Positions 10,243 through 22,242 of a stretch of DNA of 64,000 nt are shown piece after piece (position 1 is the first letter of the stretch; every line of letters begins with the position of its first letter). Origin of the DNA: Benincasa hispida (Eukaryota; Streptophyta; Magnoliopsida; Cucurbitales; Cucurbitaceae); NCBI RefSeq assembly GCF_009727055.1, contig NC_052360.1, positions 72,050,910 to 72,114,909 of the forward strand, read 5' to 3'. Both the position numbers and the translations under genes were made by a program. A model generated the notes under the pieces. It worked only from the letters and a program-made list of their open reading frames with translations. It was not told where the DNA came from and did not search any database.

Positions 10243-10737
10243 AAGTTAATGAAATGTGACCACATTTTTTTAGGATGGACATGAATTCACTAAATTTGTC
10301 TAGCTTTACCCATGCATCTACATTCAATTTTATGAAAGGTGTATGCAGATCATGCCCCTAAACGTATTTGAAGAAAAAAAAATCCACCAAAGAACTGGTT
10401 GTTGAAATATATCTTCCAATATGTAATCGATTACGAACATTCCGTGAAAAATAGATGAATTTAATGCAGAATAACACAAGTTATATACAATATCGTAATA
10501 ATATGGATGCCAAGAAGGTAAATTCAGAAACAAGCATAAGAAGAAAGACACGAAGATTGGTAACTTAGTTTACTGTAATATCACCTATGTCTATGGGACA
10601 ATATGCTTATTTCACTAGTAGAGAGTTAAACGATTACAATATAGTACTTATATGTTAGATATTTTTTTACAATGATTCACATACAACCTACTTCTTAGTG
10701 TCTAACTTAGGCTCTCCCTGAGAAACACCCTTCAAAC
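10243..10737. other. No gene recognised
   Basis: AT-rich. A 73-codon minus-strand frame at 10330-10551 has no recognisable features. No repeats were seen. Confidence 0.4.
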
Positions 10738-11990
10738 TATTAGGATTTATGCCCTAAATCCTCATAGTTAATTACTTATTTGACATAATAGTTGATCATT
10801 TTAAATATGTAAATAATGAGTTATCCAACATAGTAAAATCCAAGGTTATTTCATGAGACTTGAACAATATGTAGTTGACATATAGGTAGATGTTGTTCAA
10901 GTAATAACTTAAAGGGTCTATAGTATATGGATAAAGTTGACTTAATCCTGGTAACATTATGGATATGACACACTTTGTAAGAGTTACAAACGATGTGATC
11001 CAAATCGTTCATGAGGAGACATATGAGTGAGGGTATCCTATATAATGAGTTTGTATAAGACCGGACCACAAAATCATTAATCTCTCTTTGTAACGTTGTT
11101 GACTGGAGAGAATAATATTTCATAGAATAACCATATGTAACTTGATCTTAATCCTAAGTGAGTTATGAACTTCTGCCTTTGAGAGCTTGTCCTTTGATTT
11201 ATATGGGTGAGAGTGGCCTGAGTCGCGGGCTTAGTAAGTCTACCATTTTAGGGAGGAGATCGATTGGAGAGTTGGAAACATAACTACACAAGGTAGAATT
11301 CACATCTTCCCGCCTTTAGGGTAAGTAGATGATAGTTCCCGTAAGTGCTAATTCTGGATCTTGAACAAAATGTACCCCCATCTCATTGGCCTGAGAAGGA
11401 CTTGGTTTATGATAGGACCATAAACAGATTGTTCATTAGAGGGATCAATGGTACTTAAAGAGTAAAAGGTAATTATAGGTGTAAATCGGTAATTTGACCC
11501 AACTATAATGACAAACAACTCATGAAGAATCGAGTTACTTGTAATGGTCAAATCCACGGATGCAACATGTTATACAGTGCTAGAGTGCATTTATGCTTCA
11601 TTAGTGAAGTGACCTATGTTAATGAATGTTTGTTAATTTAATTAAAGAATTAAATTAATTAATGTCGGATCATTGGAGCTTATAACTTGTAAGTCCATTA
11701 TGTTCCCTTGCTTGCTCACAACGGGTAAACAAGAACCAATAGTTTTGAGAAAATGTTAATTGTTCAAATTAATTAAGGGAATAATATTAATTGTATATGA
11801 TACAATTAGTATAATGTATACAAATCATCATAATATAAAGTTAATTTTGAATGAGATTCAAAATTAAAATAATATGAATAAGATTCATATCAAAACTATA
11901 GATTAAAAATTAATATGAATTAGATTCATATTAAGACTATATTATTATTTAATCAAATTAGATTAATAATATGAATGATGCTCACTTGAT
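10738..11990 (+). repeat. Copia LTR copy (TGTTGGG family)
   Basis: Starts TATTAGGATTTATGCCC (a decayed TGTTAGG). It follows the family order: 'aaaatccaaggttatttcatg', 'gacatataggtagat', 'gagtttgtataagaccgg', 'tgagttatgaac', 'cattagagggatcaatgg', then an AT-rich tail. No pol gene accompanies it. The 3' end is not clear, because sequence after about 11990 does not match the other copies, so it is either a diverged solo LTR or a truncation. Confidence 0.7.
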
Positions 11991-12446
11991 TGGCTATCCT
12001 GGGACATTTAACATGACTTTGGGACCATCGCACTAGGAGTTATGCAATGTGTAAGGTAGACACTTCTATCTAAATTTCTGTCTTCATGGTTCTACATGAT
12101 TAACTTTATAAGTTTGATCCTTAAAATCAAATCTATTATTTATGATCTGATGTTTGATCATGATTATATATGAACATATATGTTACATAAGTTCGACCAT
12201 GTTTGACTACCATTAAATATATGACTAAAGGCCAATTTTTATATGATTAAATATATGCAATGATTATATGATTAAATATATGTTTGAAGTCCAATTTGAT
12301 CATGTTTGTCTACCATTAAGGTTCAATATAGTAGTTCTCTCATCTTAAAATTTGTGATTGAAGCCTCAATGCTACATGTCTGACGGTCGGTATTTGAACA
12401 AAAACTCACTAGTTTAGAATCCATTGGATATTTGTTCAACGGAAAG
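11991..12446. other. Unassigned, with short AT-rich repeats
   Basis: 'atgattaaatatatg' recurs at about 12198-12285. 'gaccatgtttgactaccatta' and 'gatcatgtttgtctaccatta' are a diverged pair at about 12198 and 12299. No gene was recognised. Confidence 0.4.
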
Positions 12447-12451
12447 AAAAT

Positions 12452-12665
12452 TGTTGAAAATAGGACTTTTAACTTAGGGGCATTTATGTAATTATGTAAG
12501 ACCCCTAGGGTGTCCTATTATCTATTTTTACAGTGTGTCCCTGTGTATTCAGTGTATCAGTTTTAAAACGAATAAGAAAAATCTTTATATCGTGGTTTTT
12601 CTCCCTGTACTAGGGTTTCTACGTAATCTTGTTGTTCTTCTCTTCCCTATTCTTTATTTTTAACA
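12452..12665 (+). repeat. 5' LTR of the 12.4-18.2 kb Copia element
   Basis: Runs from TGTTGAAAATAGG to ATTTTTAACA and matches 17950-18160. It contains 'ctatttttacag' where the partner has a better TATA-like 'ctatttatatag'. Confidence 0.92.
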
Positions 12666-12677
12666 TGGTATCAGAGC
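12666..12677 (+). other. Primer-binding site, initiator tRNA-Met type
   Basis: TGGTATCAGAGC directly follows the LTR terminal CA. It is the standard plant Copia PBS, complementary to the 3' end of initiator tRNA-Met. Confidence 0.95.
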
Positions 12678-14332
12678 GTGGTGACGAAACCCTAGCCGTT
12701 ATGGAAGAGAATAAACCTCAATCCTCTTCTGCAGATGGGTTTTCGAGTTTTGACTTGAAAATGACAATCCGAGCAGCTATAAAAGAATGTTTTCAGGATG
12801 CCCTACCAGAATTAATTTCTGCTGTCCAGTTGCAATCCTCGAAAAATCGCCATCAGCTGATCGAATCTCTCCATGCAGAAACGAGTCGAACTTGAAAAAT
12901 CGCAGGTGTATCCAGTCATGATCGGAGCTGGAGCTGGCCATGAAGAACAAATGACTCACAATCGGAGCCATCACGGTCATGGCAGAGTCGACAACCTCGG
13001 ACGTGAAGAGCAGGCTGGCCGCGAAGAGCTGATGACCTTTGATCGGAGCTATCAGGGCAGAATCAGTGGCATCGGAGGCGAGGAGCAGAGGTATCGATCT
13101 GATCTGATTAGGGTTGGTACCGGTCTGGAGCAAATCGGGCCGGTTCGGGTTGAACTAGGGCAGACCAGCGATGGACAGAATCAGACCCAATTTTTTGATT
13201 TCAGCTTCGATCCGAGATTTCGACCCGATAGTTCTTCAGCTTATTTTTTTGCGCTAGTCGATCCTATTTCAGCCAATTCAGCCCGACCCGGTGATCCAGT
13301 TTCCTTCACAGCCCGACCCGATGGTCCTTCTACATCCAACAGCCGAGGTCTTGAGCAACTCGAGCGACCAGCACCTGTTCCAACCACTTGTAGTTCAACT
13401 CGTTACCCAGACGATGTGAGACAACGGTTGGCTTACCTACAACAGCAGATTTCTTATTTGGATACGATGTTCGGTGCAAATCCTCAACCAGTTTATTCAG
13501 AAAATTTGGTAAACTCATTACCTATTGTGCCTAACGTTTCCTACTTATTTGGTTCGATGGGTAATTTTGCAGGATTTATCGTCGTGGAAAAGTTAAATGG
13601 CCATAACTATTTCTCCTAGTCTCAATCAATTCGGATGGCCTTGGAAAGGCGTCACAAGTTTGGATATTTGACAGGGGAAATTCCAAAGTCGGCCCCACGT
13701 GATCCACAAGAACGAATTTGGAAAGGAGAAGATTCGTTGTTACGATCTGTTTTGGTGGATAGTATGGAACCCCAGATAGGAAGACCACTATTATATGCTG
13801 CAACAGCGAAGGATATCTGGGAGGCGACGCAAGATCTATATTCTAAAAGACAAAATGCCTCTCGGCTATATACACTCCATAAATAGGTTCATGAATCCAA
13901 ACAAGGGTCCATGGATGTTACTTCTTATTTTAACAAACTATTAATGCTGTGGTAGGAGATGGATTTGTGTAGAGAGATTGTTTGGAATTGTCCACAAGAT
14001 GGGGCCCAATATTTGAGGATTGAGGAAGCAGATCGTGTTTATGTGTTTTTGGCTGGATTAAATCCAAAGTTTGATGGTGTTCGTAGTCGGATATTGGGCC
14101 AGCACTCGATTCCTTCACTTTGAGAAGTCTGTTATGAAATACGACTGGAAGAGGATCGGTCGTGTGCCATGAATAATACGATTTCTACTACTGATGCAGC
14201 CACCTTCGTCGCCAAGCCGTCCGGTACTGATGGTGATAAAAAACCTCCTCTTGTTTGTGAACATTGTAAGAAGCTTTGGCATACGAAGGACCAATATTGG
14301 AAATTACACGGGAAGCCCCTAAATAGTAGGTG
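12677..14332 (+). pseudogene. Copia gag, broken
   Basis: Gag would form the virus-like particle that packages the RNA. The N-terminal part (to 12893) and a second frame from 12873 overlap through a frameshift. The region then reads KLNGHNYFS-stop-SQSIRMALE, where TAG at 13617 replaces the expected Trp of the conserved NYxxW motif. It continues with ERIWKGEDSLLRSVLVDSM and DIWEATQDLYSKR (UBN2/DUF4219-like gag core). Further stops are at 13884, about 13953, about 14121 and 14331. Near 14260 a zinc knuckle reads CEHCKKLWHTKDQY, with Tyr in place of the last Cys, so the CX2CX4HX4C box is broken. Most of these lesions fit C-to-T or G-to-A changes. Confidence 0.88.
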
Positions 14333-15815
14333 AGTCAGTCTCATGAAAAATCTAATACTAGTCGTGCCCTGGTAAGTGATTCAGTAGATGAACAAACTCA
14401 AAAGCAATCTTCTGGTAAGGGTAAACACAGCTCAAGTACAGTTGGGGTGAGTGCAATTGCACAGTCAGGTAATTTTCCTTCTTTTGGCCTAATTAGTATA
14501 AATGGTAAAAAACCATGGATTGTGGATTCAGGGGCTACTGATCATCTTACGAGTTTCTTAGAGTTATTTATGTCATATAATCCAAGTGCTGGTAATGAGC
14601 GTATTCAAATTGCAGATGGGTCTTTTTCCCCTGTTGCGGGAAAGGGCAATATCTCTCCGTTTAATGGTTTAATTCTACATGATACCTTACATGTGCCTAA
14701 AATATCGTATAATTTGTTATCTATCAGTAAAATAACAAGAGATTTGAAGTGTAAGGCGATTTTCTCACCAGATTCCATTTTATTTCAGGATCTGAAATTG
14801 GGGATGACGATTGGCACTACTCGGCATGATAGGGGACTATACTTCCTTTCTGACAAAGCTTCCTCTAGGAATGATCACCAATCTTGGTTTATGTCTTTAA
14901 ATTTCTCTGTTTCTGAACATGATGTTATGTTATGGCATTTTCGCTTAAGACATCCGAATTTTCAATATATGAAGTATTTATTTCCTCATTTATTTCGCAA
15001 TGCTAGTACTTCTTTTAATTATGATGTATGTATTCGTGCCAAGCAACATCATGTTTCTTTCCGTTCTCAGCCTTACAAACCCTCGAGTCTTTTTTCTCTT
15101 GTTCATAGTGATGTATGGGGTCCCTCACCGGTTACTACTTCCACGAAAAAACGGTGGTTTGTCATATTTATAGATGATCACACCCATCTCACCTGGGTTT
15201 TCCTTCTTACTGATAAATCTGAAGTGTCCTCTGTTTTCCAAAAGTTTTACACAACTGTCGAAACTCAATTTAAAACAAAGACTGAGATTTTAAGAAGTGA
15301 TAATGGGCGAGAATTCTTTAATGCCTCTTTCGGAGAGTTTCTTAATTCTAAAGGTATTGTCCACCAGAGCTCGTGTGCTTACACTCCGCAACAAAATAGA
15401 GTAGCTGAGCGTAAAAATCGGCATCTGGTTGAAGTAGCCCGATCTGTTATGTTATCCGCCACCCTTCCGTCGTACCTCTAGGGAGATGCAGTTCTCATTG
15501 CTGCTCACCTCATTAATCGGATGCCCTCTCGTATTCTTAATCTTCATACTTCTTTAGAATTGTTTAAAGAGTCCTTTCCTACTACTCGATTGATTTCTGA
15601 TGTTTCTCTTCGAGTTTTTGGTTGTGTTGCTTTTGTTCACTCCCTTGGTCCAAATCGCACGAAATTTACTCCTCGTGCTTAGAAGTGTGTCTTTGTTGGA
15701 TATCCACTCCATCAACGTGGATATAAGTGTTATCACCCGTCATCTCGAAATATTATGTCTCCATGGATGTCACCTTTCTCGAGGATCAGTTATTTTTCCC
15801 TGTTAGTCATCTTCA
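14333..15815 (+). pseudogene. Copia pol, protease and integrase
   Basis: The 383-codon open part (14330-15481) contains the aspartic protease site WIVDSGATDH and the integrase pre-domain WHFRLRHPN...YDVC, where the first Cys of the CX2C pair has become Tyr. The catalytic core has HSDVWGP (Asp), RSDNGREF (Asp) and VAERKNRH (Glu), so all three DDE residues are present. TAG at 15479 replaces the Trp of SYLWGD, and TAG at 15679 replaces Gln before KCVFVGY. The frame then goes out of phase near 15735 and returns near 15815, just upstream of the acidic linker to RT. Confidence 0.92.
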
Positions 15816-17928
15816 GGGGGGAGAACATAAATGAAAAGACTAACTGGTCATCTTATGCTATTCCTTTAGAGTCAGCATCCATTCAAACCTTGTCTAACCC
15901 TAGTCCTGAGCATGATAGTCTGGTCCTTCCTACCAATCATGTTCCTTGGAAAACGTTCTACAGGAAGAATCTCAGGAAGGAAGCAGTGTCGCCTGTTAAA
16001 CCAGAAATGCAGTCTTCAGTGCAGGAGTCAGACCCACCATCAGGTCCAGGTACGTATATTCCTAATGATGTTGATATATGTATGGAGACTGATGAAGGTA
16101 GGCACGACAAGAGGGAAGGGAGTAGTAATACTAAAAGAGTGATAGAAAGGGAAATTGCAGAGAATGAAATAATTGAAGCTGCAGAGGATGAAATGGTCCG
16201 TGCTAATGATGATGTGGAAGATATTACTGAAGTTTCTGATACACAGATAGTAAATCATGGTGAGGAGCCTGAAGATGTGAAAGAACGTAATGCATCACTT
16301 GATCTTCCTATAGCCCTGAGGAAAGGTACCCGTTCATGTACTAAATACCCTATGCATAGTTACATAACGTATAGTAATCTGACATCCAAGTTCAAGGCTT
16401 TTACTAATAGGTTGGACACTGAGGTGGTTCCAGATAACATAAGTGTTGCAATAAAAAAACCAGAATGGCGGTCTGCTGTTATGGAAGAAATAAGAGCTCT
16501 AGAAAAGATTAAAACTTGGGAACCGGTGACTTTGCCTGAAGGGCACAAAACAGTTGGATGTAAATGGGTGTTTACTATAAAGTACAAGTCAGATGGGACG
16601 ATTGACCGGTACAAGGCTAGATTCGTTGCAAGAGGATTTACCCAAACATATGGAGTAGATTATTCTAAGACTTTTTCACCTGTGGCTAAACTTAACACGA
16701 TCCAAGTGCTTCTATCAGTTGCTGTGAATAAAGATTGACCCCTACACCAACTTGATGTTAAAAATGCATTTTTGAATGGGGAACTTGAGGAGGAAGTCTA
16801 TATGGGTTCCCCTCTAGGGTTCGAGAGTCAATTAAAAAATAAAGTGTGTAGATTGAGGAAGTCACTATACGGATTGAAACACTCTCTGAGGGCCTGGTTT
16901 GACAGGTTCACGACATTTGTGAAAGCACAAGGGTATGTTCAAGGGCATTCCAATCACACTATTTTTATAAAAAGATCAACATCAGGGAAGATAGCCATTC
17001 TTATTGTCTATGTTGATGACATTGTTTTGGGTCACGAGACTAAAAACAGAAATGGCCAGAGAGTTTGAAATTACAGACCTTGGGAAGCTAAGATACTTTC
17101 TGGGAATGGAAGTGGCTCGCTCAAAAGAAGGTCTATCAGTTTCTCAACGAAAATATACTCTGGACTTGCTAAAAGAAACATGTATGACTGGGTGTAAACC
17201 TGTTGACATGCCAGTAGAATACAATGGGAAACTCGGTGATAAGAATGATAGAATTCCTGTTAATAAAGAAAGGTATCAGCGGTTAGTTGGGAAGTTGATA
17301 TACTTGTCTCACACAAGACTAGATATTTTGTATGTAGTAAGTGCTGTGAGTCAATTCATGCAAGCTCCTTGTGAGGATCATATGATAGCAGTTGAACGTA
17401 TTCTTCGGTATCTGAAAGGAACTCCTGGTAAAGGCCTAATGTTCAGGAAAACCGATAAACGATCTGTTGAAGCTTACACTGATTCTGACTGGGCAGTGTC
17501 TATTGTTGATAGAAAATTTATGTCTGGGTATTGTATGTTTGTCTGGGGAAATCTAGTCACCTGGAAAAGTAAAAAACAAGGAGTTGTTGCTAGAAGTAGT
17601 GCTGAGGCTGAGTATCGGGCTGAGTCTAGAGATTTGTGAAGAAATTTGGTTGAAGAAAGTATTATCGGATCTCCAGCAAGATAATGAGCTTCCAATGAAA
17701 TTGTTTTATGATAATAAAGCTGTCATCAGTATTGCAAATAACCCAGTTCAACATGAAAGAACTAAACACATGGAGATAGACAGACACTACATTAAGGAGA
17801 AGTTGGACAGTGGAAACATATGCATCCCTTATATTCCTTCAAACTAACAAGTTGCTGAGGTACTTACAAAAGGATTATTGAGACAAATTTTTAATTATTT
17901 TGTAAGCAAGTTGGGGCTTATCGATATT
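15816..17928 (+). pseudogene. Copia pol, reverse transcriptase and RNase H
   Basis: An acidic linker is followed by [40 protein letters not shown] and [14 protein letters not shown] at 16736 stands where Trp of KDWPLHQLDVKNAF is expected. It continues with RKSLYGLK and the RT active site YVDDI (about 17009), after which a frameshift moves the reading to the frame starting MAREFEITDLGKLRYFLGME. RNase H reads EAYTDSDWA, SSAEAEYRA, a second frameshift, LFYDNKAV and TKHMEIDRHYI. TAA near 17845 interrupts SNQQVAEVLTKGL. Catalytic residues are readable but no frame spans the domain. Confidence 0.93.
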
Positions 17929-17940
17929 TATGCTCCAACT

Positions 17941-17949
17941 TGAGGGGAG
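17941..17949 (+). other. Polypurine tract
   Basis: TGAGGGGAG immediately precedes the 3' LTR, in the position of the plus-strand primer of LTR retrotransposons. Confidence 0.85.
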
Positions 17950-18160
17950 TGTTGAAAATAGGGCTTTTAACCTAGGGGCATTTATGTAATTGTGTAAGAC
18001 TCCTAGGGTTTCCTACTGTCTATTTATATAGTGTGTCCATGTGTATTCAGTGTATCAGTTTTATAACAAATAAGAAAAGTCTTTATATCGTGGTTTTTCT
18101 CCCTGTACTAGGGTTTCCACGTAATCTTGTTCTTTTCTTCCCTATTCTTTATTTTTAACA
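17950..18160 (+). repeat. 3' LTR of the 12.4-18.2 kb Copia element
   Basis: Runs from TGTTGAAAATAGGG to TTTTTAACA. It is followed at once by a run of 21 A residues (18161-18181). Confidence 0.92.
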
Positions 18161-18528
18161 AAAAAAAAAAAAAAAAAAAAAGAACCAAAACGAAATTCAA
18201 AGAAGAAAGAAAAGAAATACATGTTTTCTTCCTTTATGTTTTATTCAACATGTTGCTTTAGTGCCTTTGGATTCCAAAATAGAAGGAATCAGGGGATCAA
18301 TGTGCATGTTCTATCTAATAATTCTCCTAGTCATAAGTAATGGTATTATTCATTTTTACATTGATGCCTACAAATGAGCGTGCCATGTATAGGATTCTCT
18401 AGATGTTTTTTCATTAATTATTTCTTCATTGCTTTGTACTTATATTAGTTGCATTTCTATTTGATGATTCGACAAATTGATAGAATATTTCAAGTTTAAA
18501 ATAAATGGAAAATAATGACCCAAATAAT
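18161..18528. other. Poly(A) run and unassigned flank
   Basis: A 21-bp A tract is followed by AT-rich sequence without a gene. Confidence 0.6.
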
Positions 18529-18549
18529 CACTACTACATAAACAGAGTT

Positions 18550-18860
18550 ATTTGACATTTCTTCAATATCAAGTAACAGTATACTTGACACTTTTAAAGC
18601 ATCGTGCAATCGATTGTCAAGTATAATGGGACAACGTGATCCCCAAAAAAAAAAGTCAAGTTATGTGTTTCTTGATATAATTTCCGTGTCAAGAACTTGA
18701 CACTGGTGACATGTTGAGTTTATTGATTCTTGACGTTGATTATGTATCATATGTAGTTACTTTTGACATTTTTTATTTGTCAAATATATTGTTATCTTGA
18801 CACTAAATAACAAACAAGTAATTTAGTTCTTGACATAATTCCAACATCATGTATGTATTT
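18550..18860. repeat. Sub-terminal cttgaca repeats
   Basis: Around ten copies of CTTGACA, TTGACAT or the complement TGTCAAG occur in both orientations, including the inverted pair 'gtcaagaacttgac' near 18691. Sub-terminal repeats of this kind are transposase-binding sites in CACTA elements. Confidence 0.65.
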
Positions 18861-20794
18861 TTTTTTTTCAAATTGAATATTCCAACTGACATTCTCATTT
18901 TTTACCTTGTACTCCAACAATACAATTTCATCAACTAAATAAACATTACACATTTAATACCCATCAACTTAATATATTTACTAAAAATTTCATATAATAT
19001 TCAACTATCACCTTTCATAAGAACAGTCCCAAAAATTATTACAATATTTTTGTTTCATATGTACATGAACAAAATAAAATCTCAACTAGTGCCTTTGTGT
19101 ACACAACTCAACTTTCAACAAACACAAAAAAGTAACTAATTAATTCGCTCTAACAACACAACAAAGAAAGTGATAAATTACTTGATAAGTCTAAAATCGA
19201 GAATTAGTTGTCTACTTGGACGATCATATAGTTACTGTTCCAAACAACTTGCAAAAAAGATATGCGTGCTTAAGTAAAAAATAGAGAATTTAAAAATAAA
19301 TGAATTCAGAATCCTAAATTGAAACTTGCCAATCATATAAAACAGAACATCCACATAAAGTTTCAATGAGCATCTGGATGCTCAACCATGGTAGAACGTT
19401 CAAGGTCAGTAATAGCTACAAGTCAGAGATCAATTCGGGATAAATAAACTTGACATGTTGCCTATCAACACACTGATGCAACAACAACTATCAAACAAAT
19501 CACAATATTACCTAAAAGTAAATGAAGCATGCCTACTAAAGAGAAAACATACCTACCAGAGTGAGAAATTTTAAGGTCTCTAAGATTGGTCCCTCCTTTT
19601 AGGGCCTGAGAGTCCATTGAGACATACTCGCCCATTGCAACTAACAAGATAAAAAAATAATGAAAAAGCAATACTTTTTACTTGGTCTAAACATACCACT
19701 ACTCTTGAGTTCTTATACATACATACTATTGAATTGACTAAGCATTTAAATGATTTTTTTAAGAGAGATAAAACCATAGAAATTGAGAGGAAAGAAGTAT
19801 AAATTTCAAAAATATAAAACTAAAAACAAAATCGTTATCAAACAGACAATTCATGACTAATTGTGTAAAACTCATGTGCTCTATAAAAGAATTGAAATCC
19901 CTTTTTCCATTTCAACTCAACATTACAGTATTAACAGAAAATATCTTGGTATTGTCTATTCCGTAAGTCACAAAACAGAATCAATTAGAAGGGTAACAAA
20001 AACGGGGCATCACAAAACTCCATTAGAAGCAAAGATAACAAGTAATTTCTAAAACCCGATTGAAGTATTAGTGGGGAAGATAAAGAACTTACCCCATGCA
20101 AGCAAACAAGTGGCTGATCCATGCAACGAAAGAACTATTTCAAACATCATAATATCTCAAAAACATCAATCAATTTTCAACCAGTTTCACTTTCAACTTT
20201 AGCAATAGAAGGGGAAAACAAAAAAACAAACAACATCTACATCAATATCAACAACAACAACTGAAAAGGTCGCGAGTATATGAAAATCATGGTTCAAGAG
20301 CAAGCGGCAGCTAGAATAGAATAATATTCATGAAAAGGTCGCAAAGCTTCCAAGAACAAGCAGCAGCTAGAATAGAATCAGATTTATCAATGAAACAAAG
20401 AAGGCGAAGAATGAGAACCTTACATGACCGACATTTATGGAGTTAGATCGCTGTAAAGGGATGGATTCGATCAGACAGGAGATTTGGGGAAATGGAATAG
20501 ACATAACCCAAAGCTTCGCTCTCTGAACCGTTTTAGGCTCAAAGACGTACTTAGGCTCAATGATTTGAAGGTCCAAAATCAATGGAACCTGACACTAAAG
20601 ACAAACACGCCACCAATAGAAGCTAAAACACCCCTCCATTCCGCCGCTGCAAATAAAAGCCCCAAAATCATCCGCCTCAAAATTTCAATTTGATTCTTAG
20701 ACAATCCACGACTGAAAAAACGTTAGGATGACTTGTTACTCGAAAAGCCCTTAATTCGTGATAATCTTCAAAATGTTGCAATCAAGAAGAACTT

Positions 20795-22242
20795 TGATAG
20801 CAGGAATTTTGGTGTCGCTCCCAAACCCTTGCTATACAAATAATATTTATAAATTACCAAACTAACTACTTATACTAACTGGTAGTACAAGCGGTAAGTC
20901 CGGGGTCGAACCTTAGGGAAGCACGGAAGATTAGTTCATCAAGTTTGTTTCCAATGGGGGATTGGTATGGTTGGATAATTAAAATTGCATGAAAATAAAA
21001 ATGCGAGAAAAATAAAGATAGAAGTGCAATTAATCGAGATATCTAGTTTGGAGGAATGGATTCAACCAATGTAATTACATCATTGACCCAATTTATGACT
21101 TAAATTCCTGGCTTATGCTTAGCTCAATTGATCGGATCCCAACCAATGGTCTTATTTATCTAATTAGTCAAAATGCACCGAAAACGAATTCGCTCCATAC
21201 AAATTAACGAATTGCATTAAGATCTAGGGATTACACTAAGATGAATGTTAATTTCCATCATCTAATTAAACAATCAATACGGATTTTTTTCTTTAGGTTG
21301 CTAGTAGCAGTTCTTTTTGCCTAACTAACCTGTTACTTCTATTGAGATTATCCTATAAATATTTGGTAGATATTACAAGGTAATCTCAAAAGCGTTAAAA
21401 TTACATGACAAAATTATTGGGCGTTAATCAACAATTAAAATCATGCAATTCATACATATAAATTCAGATCAAAACATGTAAACAAGTTCGAATAAATCAT
21501 TAAATTAGAATCTCATAAATTACATTGAGTTCCTCCGAATCCCTAAACTAATAAACCAAAATCTTACCTTCCCATGGGGGATGAGAAGCTACAATCCAGC
21601 ATTACTCGATTAACTACTGAAGATACTGAAAATTGAAGTAAAAGAAAGAAGGATGAAGTTTCTCCTTAGCCTCCATCAATTTAGCCTCCAAAATTCGGCA
21701 CACCTTGACCTAGGGCCAAGGGGATGTATTTATAGAAAATGAGGCAGCGTTGTAATGCTGAAAACAACATTGCAACTATCATTTACCGCGCACTATGCTC
21801 CACTTCCATCAAATGTCGTAGCGTTGCAATTTTCTAGAGGAGTGTTGCAACGCTGAGCGTTCTGTCCGAGAGCGTTGGGTTGAAGTGTTGTGTGGCGTTG
21901 TGACGCTGACGTTGGTGAAATTCCAGAGCGTTTCGATGCTGCCGCGTTGCAACGCTCCCTTGTGTTCCAAGCTACGGCCTTCAAGCGTTGCACGAGCGTC
22001 AGACTTAGGCCAATCTTGAGCGTTGTGACGCTCCGGTAGGGGTATTTTCATCTATTCACATCCCTTTGAAGCCTGGTTGCTCAAATTTGCTCCTAATTGC
22101 TTCAAATTAGCCCCAAATAGCTCGTAACAACTAATTTCACCTCGAAAATGCTTGATACCTATAAAATCGTCAAATAAACATATTAAACGTAGTAACAACC
22201 GAGAATTAAGAAGAGAAAAATTGTACAATTTTGGTGCTATCA
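20795..22242 (-). repeat. 3' LTR (minus strand) of the Gypsy-like element
   Basis: 1448 bp, bounded by TGATAGCA and TGCTATCA. On the minus strand the palindrome cluster (22040 to 21745) precedes a TATA-like CTATAAATACATCC (plus 21727-21741). It is highly similar to 24976-26428. Confidence 0.9.
21727..22040 (-). promoter_or_regulatory. Palindrome cluster and TATA box in LTR U3
   Basis: Several AGCGTTGCAACGCT-like words (for example 21841-21854 and 21944-21956) and variants GCGTTGTGACGCT and GAGCGTTGGG lie directly upstream, in the minus direction, of CTATAAATA. This looks like an enhancer plus core promoter. It is inferred from position; no factor is known to me for this word. In the partner LTR (25921-26250) the palindromes persist but the TATA word has lost 3 bp. 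Confidence 0.55.

Larger units (their letters stand above)
12452..18160 (+). mobile_element. Full-length but decayed Ty1/Copia retrotransposon
   Basis: All landmarks are in order: 214-bp 5' LTR, PBS, gag with a zinc knuckle, protease, integrase, RT, RNase H, PPT and 211-bp 3' LTR. PR-INT-RT-RH is the Copia order. The LTRs differ at roughly 15 aligned positions plus a 3-bp gap (by eye, about 93% identical), so the insertion is not recent. The flanking pentamers are AAAAT and AAAAA, compatible with a decayed target duplication. At least nine in-frame stops and several frameshifts make it incapable of autonomous movement. Confidence 0.93.

Noticed and set aside
12777..13133. 118-codon minus-strand frame over the Copia gag
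   Set aside because: Shadow of the plus-strand gag.
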